From Pseudoalteromonas shioyasakiensis (GTDB lineage: Bacteria > Pseudomonadota > Gammaproteobacteria > Enterobacterales > Alteromonadaceae), in the NCBI RefSeq assembly GCF_024518675.1, contig NZ_JANIGL010000001.1:1231332-1295331 (forward strand): a DNA stretch of 64,000 nucleotides, in the 5' to 3' direction. The first letter of the stretch is position 1. Each line of letters opens with the position of its first letter. The notes under the pieces were generated by a model. It was given only the letters and a program-made list of their open reading frames with translations, was not told where the DNA came from and did no database searches. Both the position numbers and the translations under genes were made by a program. Shown in pieces: positions 63,230-64,000 of the stretch.

Positions 63230-63549
63230 GACTGTTCCTGATAAAGTTATTATGTGTATTGGCGGACAATATACTATCAAATATGATGTTGTTCGCTATA
63301 TAGAAACTGAATTAACATTCAATAACTATGTTTATTTAAAATATTCTGCCAGATAAGAACAATTTATTCTAGCGTAAGAAAATAAGATTTTTTCACTTAC
63401 GTTTGCGTTTTCTTGTAGAGAGTGCGAGTTTGCGAGCTTTAAATCGGGGCTGAAGCCTCCTCCTACAATAACTTTGACAGCGCGCAACACGTTAAGCCCT
63501 ACGCTTTACTCTCACTAACTCCCTTACTATTCCACTTTCCTGTAAACGT
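63230..63549. other. Region between dld and the rRNA operon end
   Basis: Holds the dld promoter region and a repeat-like hairpin at about 63436-63467 (see that entry). No open reading frame or RNA gene recognised. Confidence 0.5.
63436..63467. repeat. Possible REP-like intergenic hairpin
   Basis: The minus strand reads TGTAGGAGGAGGCTTCAGCCCCGA, split here as TGTAGGAGG and AGGCTTCAGCCCCGA. The GGCT/AGCC palindrome next to a TGTAGGA motif looks like extragenic palindromes of gammaproteobacteria. One copy only in this window, so the call is tentative. Confidence 0.35.
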
Positions 63550-63580
63550 AAAAAAGCCCGACTCTTTCGAATCGGGCTTT
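63550..63580 (-). terminator. rRNA operon terminator, distal copy
   Basis: On the minus strand AGCCCGATTC-GAAA-GAGTCGGGCT followed by a T run. The same hairpin is present 296 bp upstream in the transcript (63846-63876). Confidence 0.93.
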
Positions 63581-63585
63581 CTCAA

Positions 63586-63750
63586 TTTGGAGCCATGGTG
63601 CGCTACGCAGTAGGATGACGTAGTGCCCACAGCGGTAGAGAGCCACATAACAAATGCGACACTCTCATTGGTCGGGGCTCGCCTTCGAGCTGTTTCATTT
63701 CACTACTGAGTTCGATATGGGGTCTGGCTACGAACTTTATTACCCGTGGG
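63586..63750 (-). pseudogene. Degenerate 5S rRNA copy
   Basis: The minus strand keeps two blocks of the neighbouring 5S gene: TCGAACTCAGTAGTGAAA (about 63696-63713) and the ATTTGTTATGTG block (about 63644-63655). Between and around them are extra or replaced bases; the 3' part does not return to the normal closing stem. It is followed by the same terminator as the intact 5S gene. It probably arose by a duplication of the 5S-terminator unit (296-bp step). Confidence 0.75.
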
Positions 63751-63845
63751 TTTCATGATATTCAACCCACACTACGGTGTTCAGGTTGACGCAGTGCGGC
63801 TCGCTAGCTTTATGCTCGCTTACTATTTCACTTTCCTGTAAACGT

Positions 63846-63876
63846 AAAAAAGCCCGACTCTTTCGAATCGGGCTTT
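63846..63876 (-). terminator. rRNA operon terminator after the intact 5S gene
   Basis: Same 10-bp stem and GAAA loop as the distal copy, with a T run on the minus strand. Confidence 0.93.
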
Positions 63877-63887
63877 CTCTTATTTGG

Positions 63888-64000
63888 AGCCTGGCGATGA
63901 CCTACTTTCACATAACAAATGCTACACTATCATCGGCGCTGTTTCGTTTCACTACTGAGTTCGGCATGGGATCAGGTGGGTCCAAAACGCTATTGTCACC
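63888..64000 (-). rRNA. rrf: 5S ribosomal RNA (5' end outside the window)
   Basis: The minus strand reads the 5S core CCCACCTGATCCCATGCCGA, then ACTCAGTAGTGAAACG, AGCGCCGATGATAGTGT and the closing GCCAGGC at 63889-63895, which pairs with the 5' end lying just beyond base 64000. This is the distal end of an rRNA operon read on the minus strand. Confidence 0.95.

Overview
The window comes from a marine gammaproteobacterium that looks like Pseudoalteromonas or a close Alteromonadales relative. The evidence is the low G+C gammaproteobacterial gene content, the srmB, ygfB-pepP-ubiH-ubiI, hrpB, metA-metH, ettA and dld genes, and a secreted protease carrying chitin-binding and PKD modules. The species is inferred from gene content only.

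Layout. Bases 1-15532 are ordinary chromosome: the 3' part of srmB, a subtilase with PKD and chitin-binding domains, a small BON-domain protein, the ubiquinone operon ygfB-pepP-ubiH-ubiI with a 6S RNA gene divergent from it, an EamA transporter facing a LysR regulator, a group of small enzymes and secreted or membrane proteins, and hrpB. Bases 15614-50898 hold one uninterrupted 35-kb flagellar cluster. Its gene order is that of the lateral (laf) systems of Vibrio parahaemolyticus and Aeromonas. On the minus strand run flgBCDEFGHIJKL, an unrecognised 341-aa gene, twin flagellins, lafB-lafC, then one long operon lafD-lafE-lafF-lafS-lafT-lafU-pilZ-fliMNPQR-flhB-flhA, then motY-lafK-fliEFGHIJ. On the plus strand run flgA-flgM-flgN. 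The cluster has its own sigma-54 activator (LafK), sigma-28 (LafS), anti-sigma factor (FlgM), proton-type stator and export apparatus, but no chemotaxis, flhF/flhG or fliO genes.

Bases 51208-64000 return to housekeeping genes: csbD, a methionine operon (metA, then metH split in two by one in-frame TAG), ettA followed by a heptanucleotide satellite, a free-standing PilZ protein, a histone-deacetylase-like hydrolase, an unknown periplasmic protein, a non-coding tandem array, dld, and the distal end of an rRNA operon with a degenerate 5S copy followed by an intact 5S (3' part only).

Four observations stand out. (1) A 154-bp tandem array at about 60464-61112 in which each unit has a near-consensus sigma-70 promoter, a structured body of about 120 nt and an intrinsic terminator; it reads as four tandem small-RNA genes. 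(2) Two sigma-54 promoters (for flgB and lafD), each with the same 19-bp inverted repeat of type GCGGAA-N7-TTCCGC centred about 85-100 bp upstream of the expected start; these are candidate LafK binding sites. (3) A 20-residue x 4 tandem repeat inside the FliK/LafE hook-length ruler. (4) A PilZ gene placed between the stator genes and the switch genes of the lateral motor.
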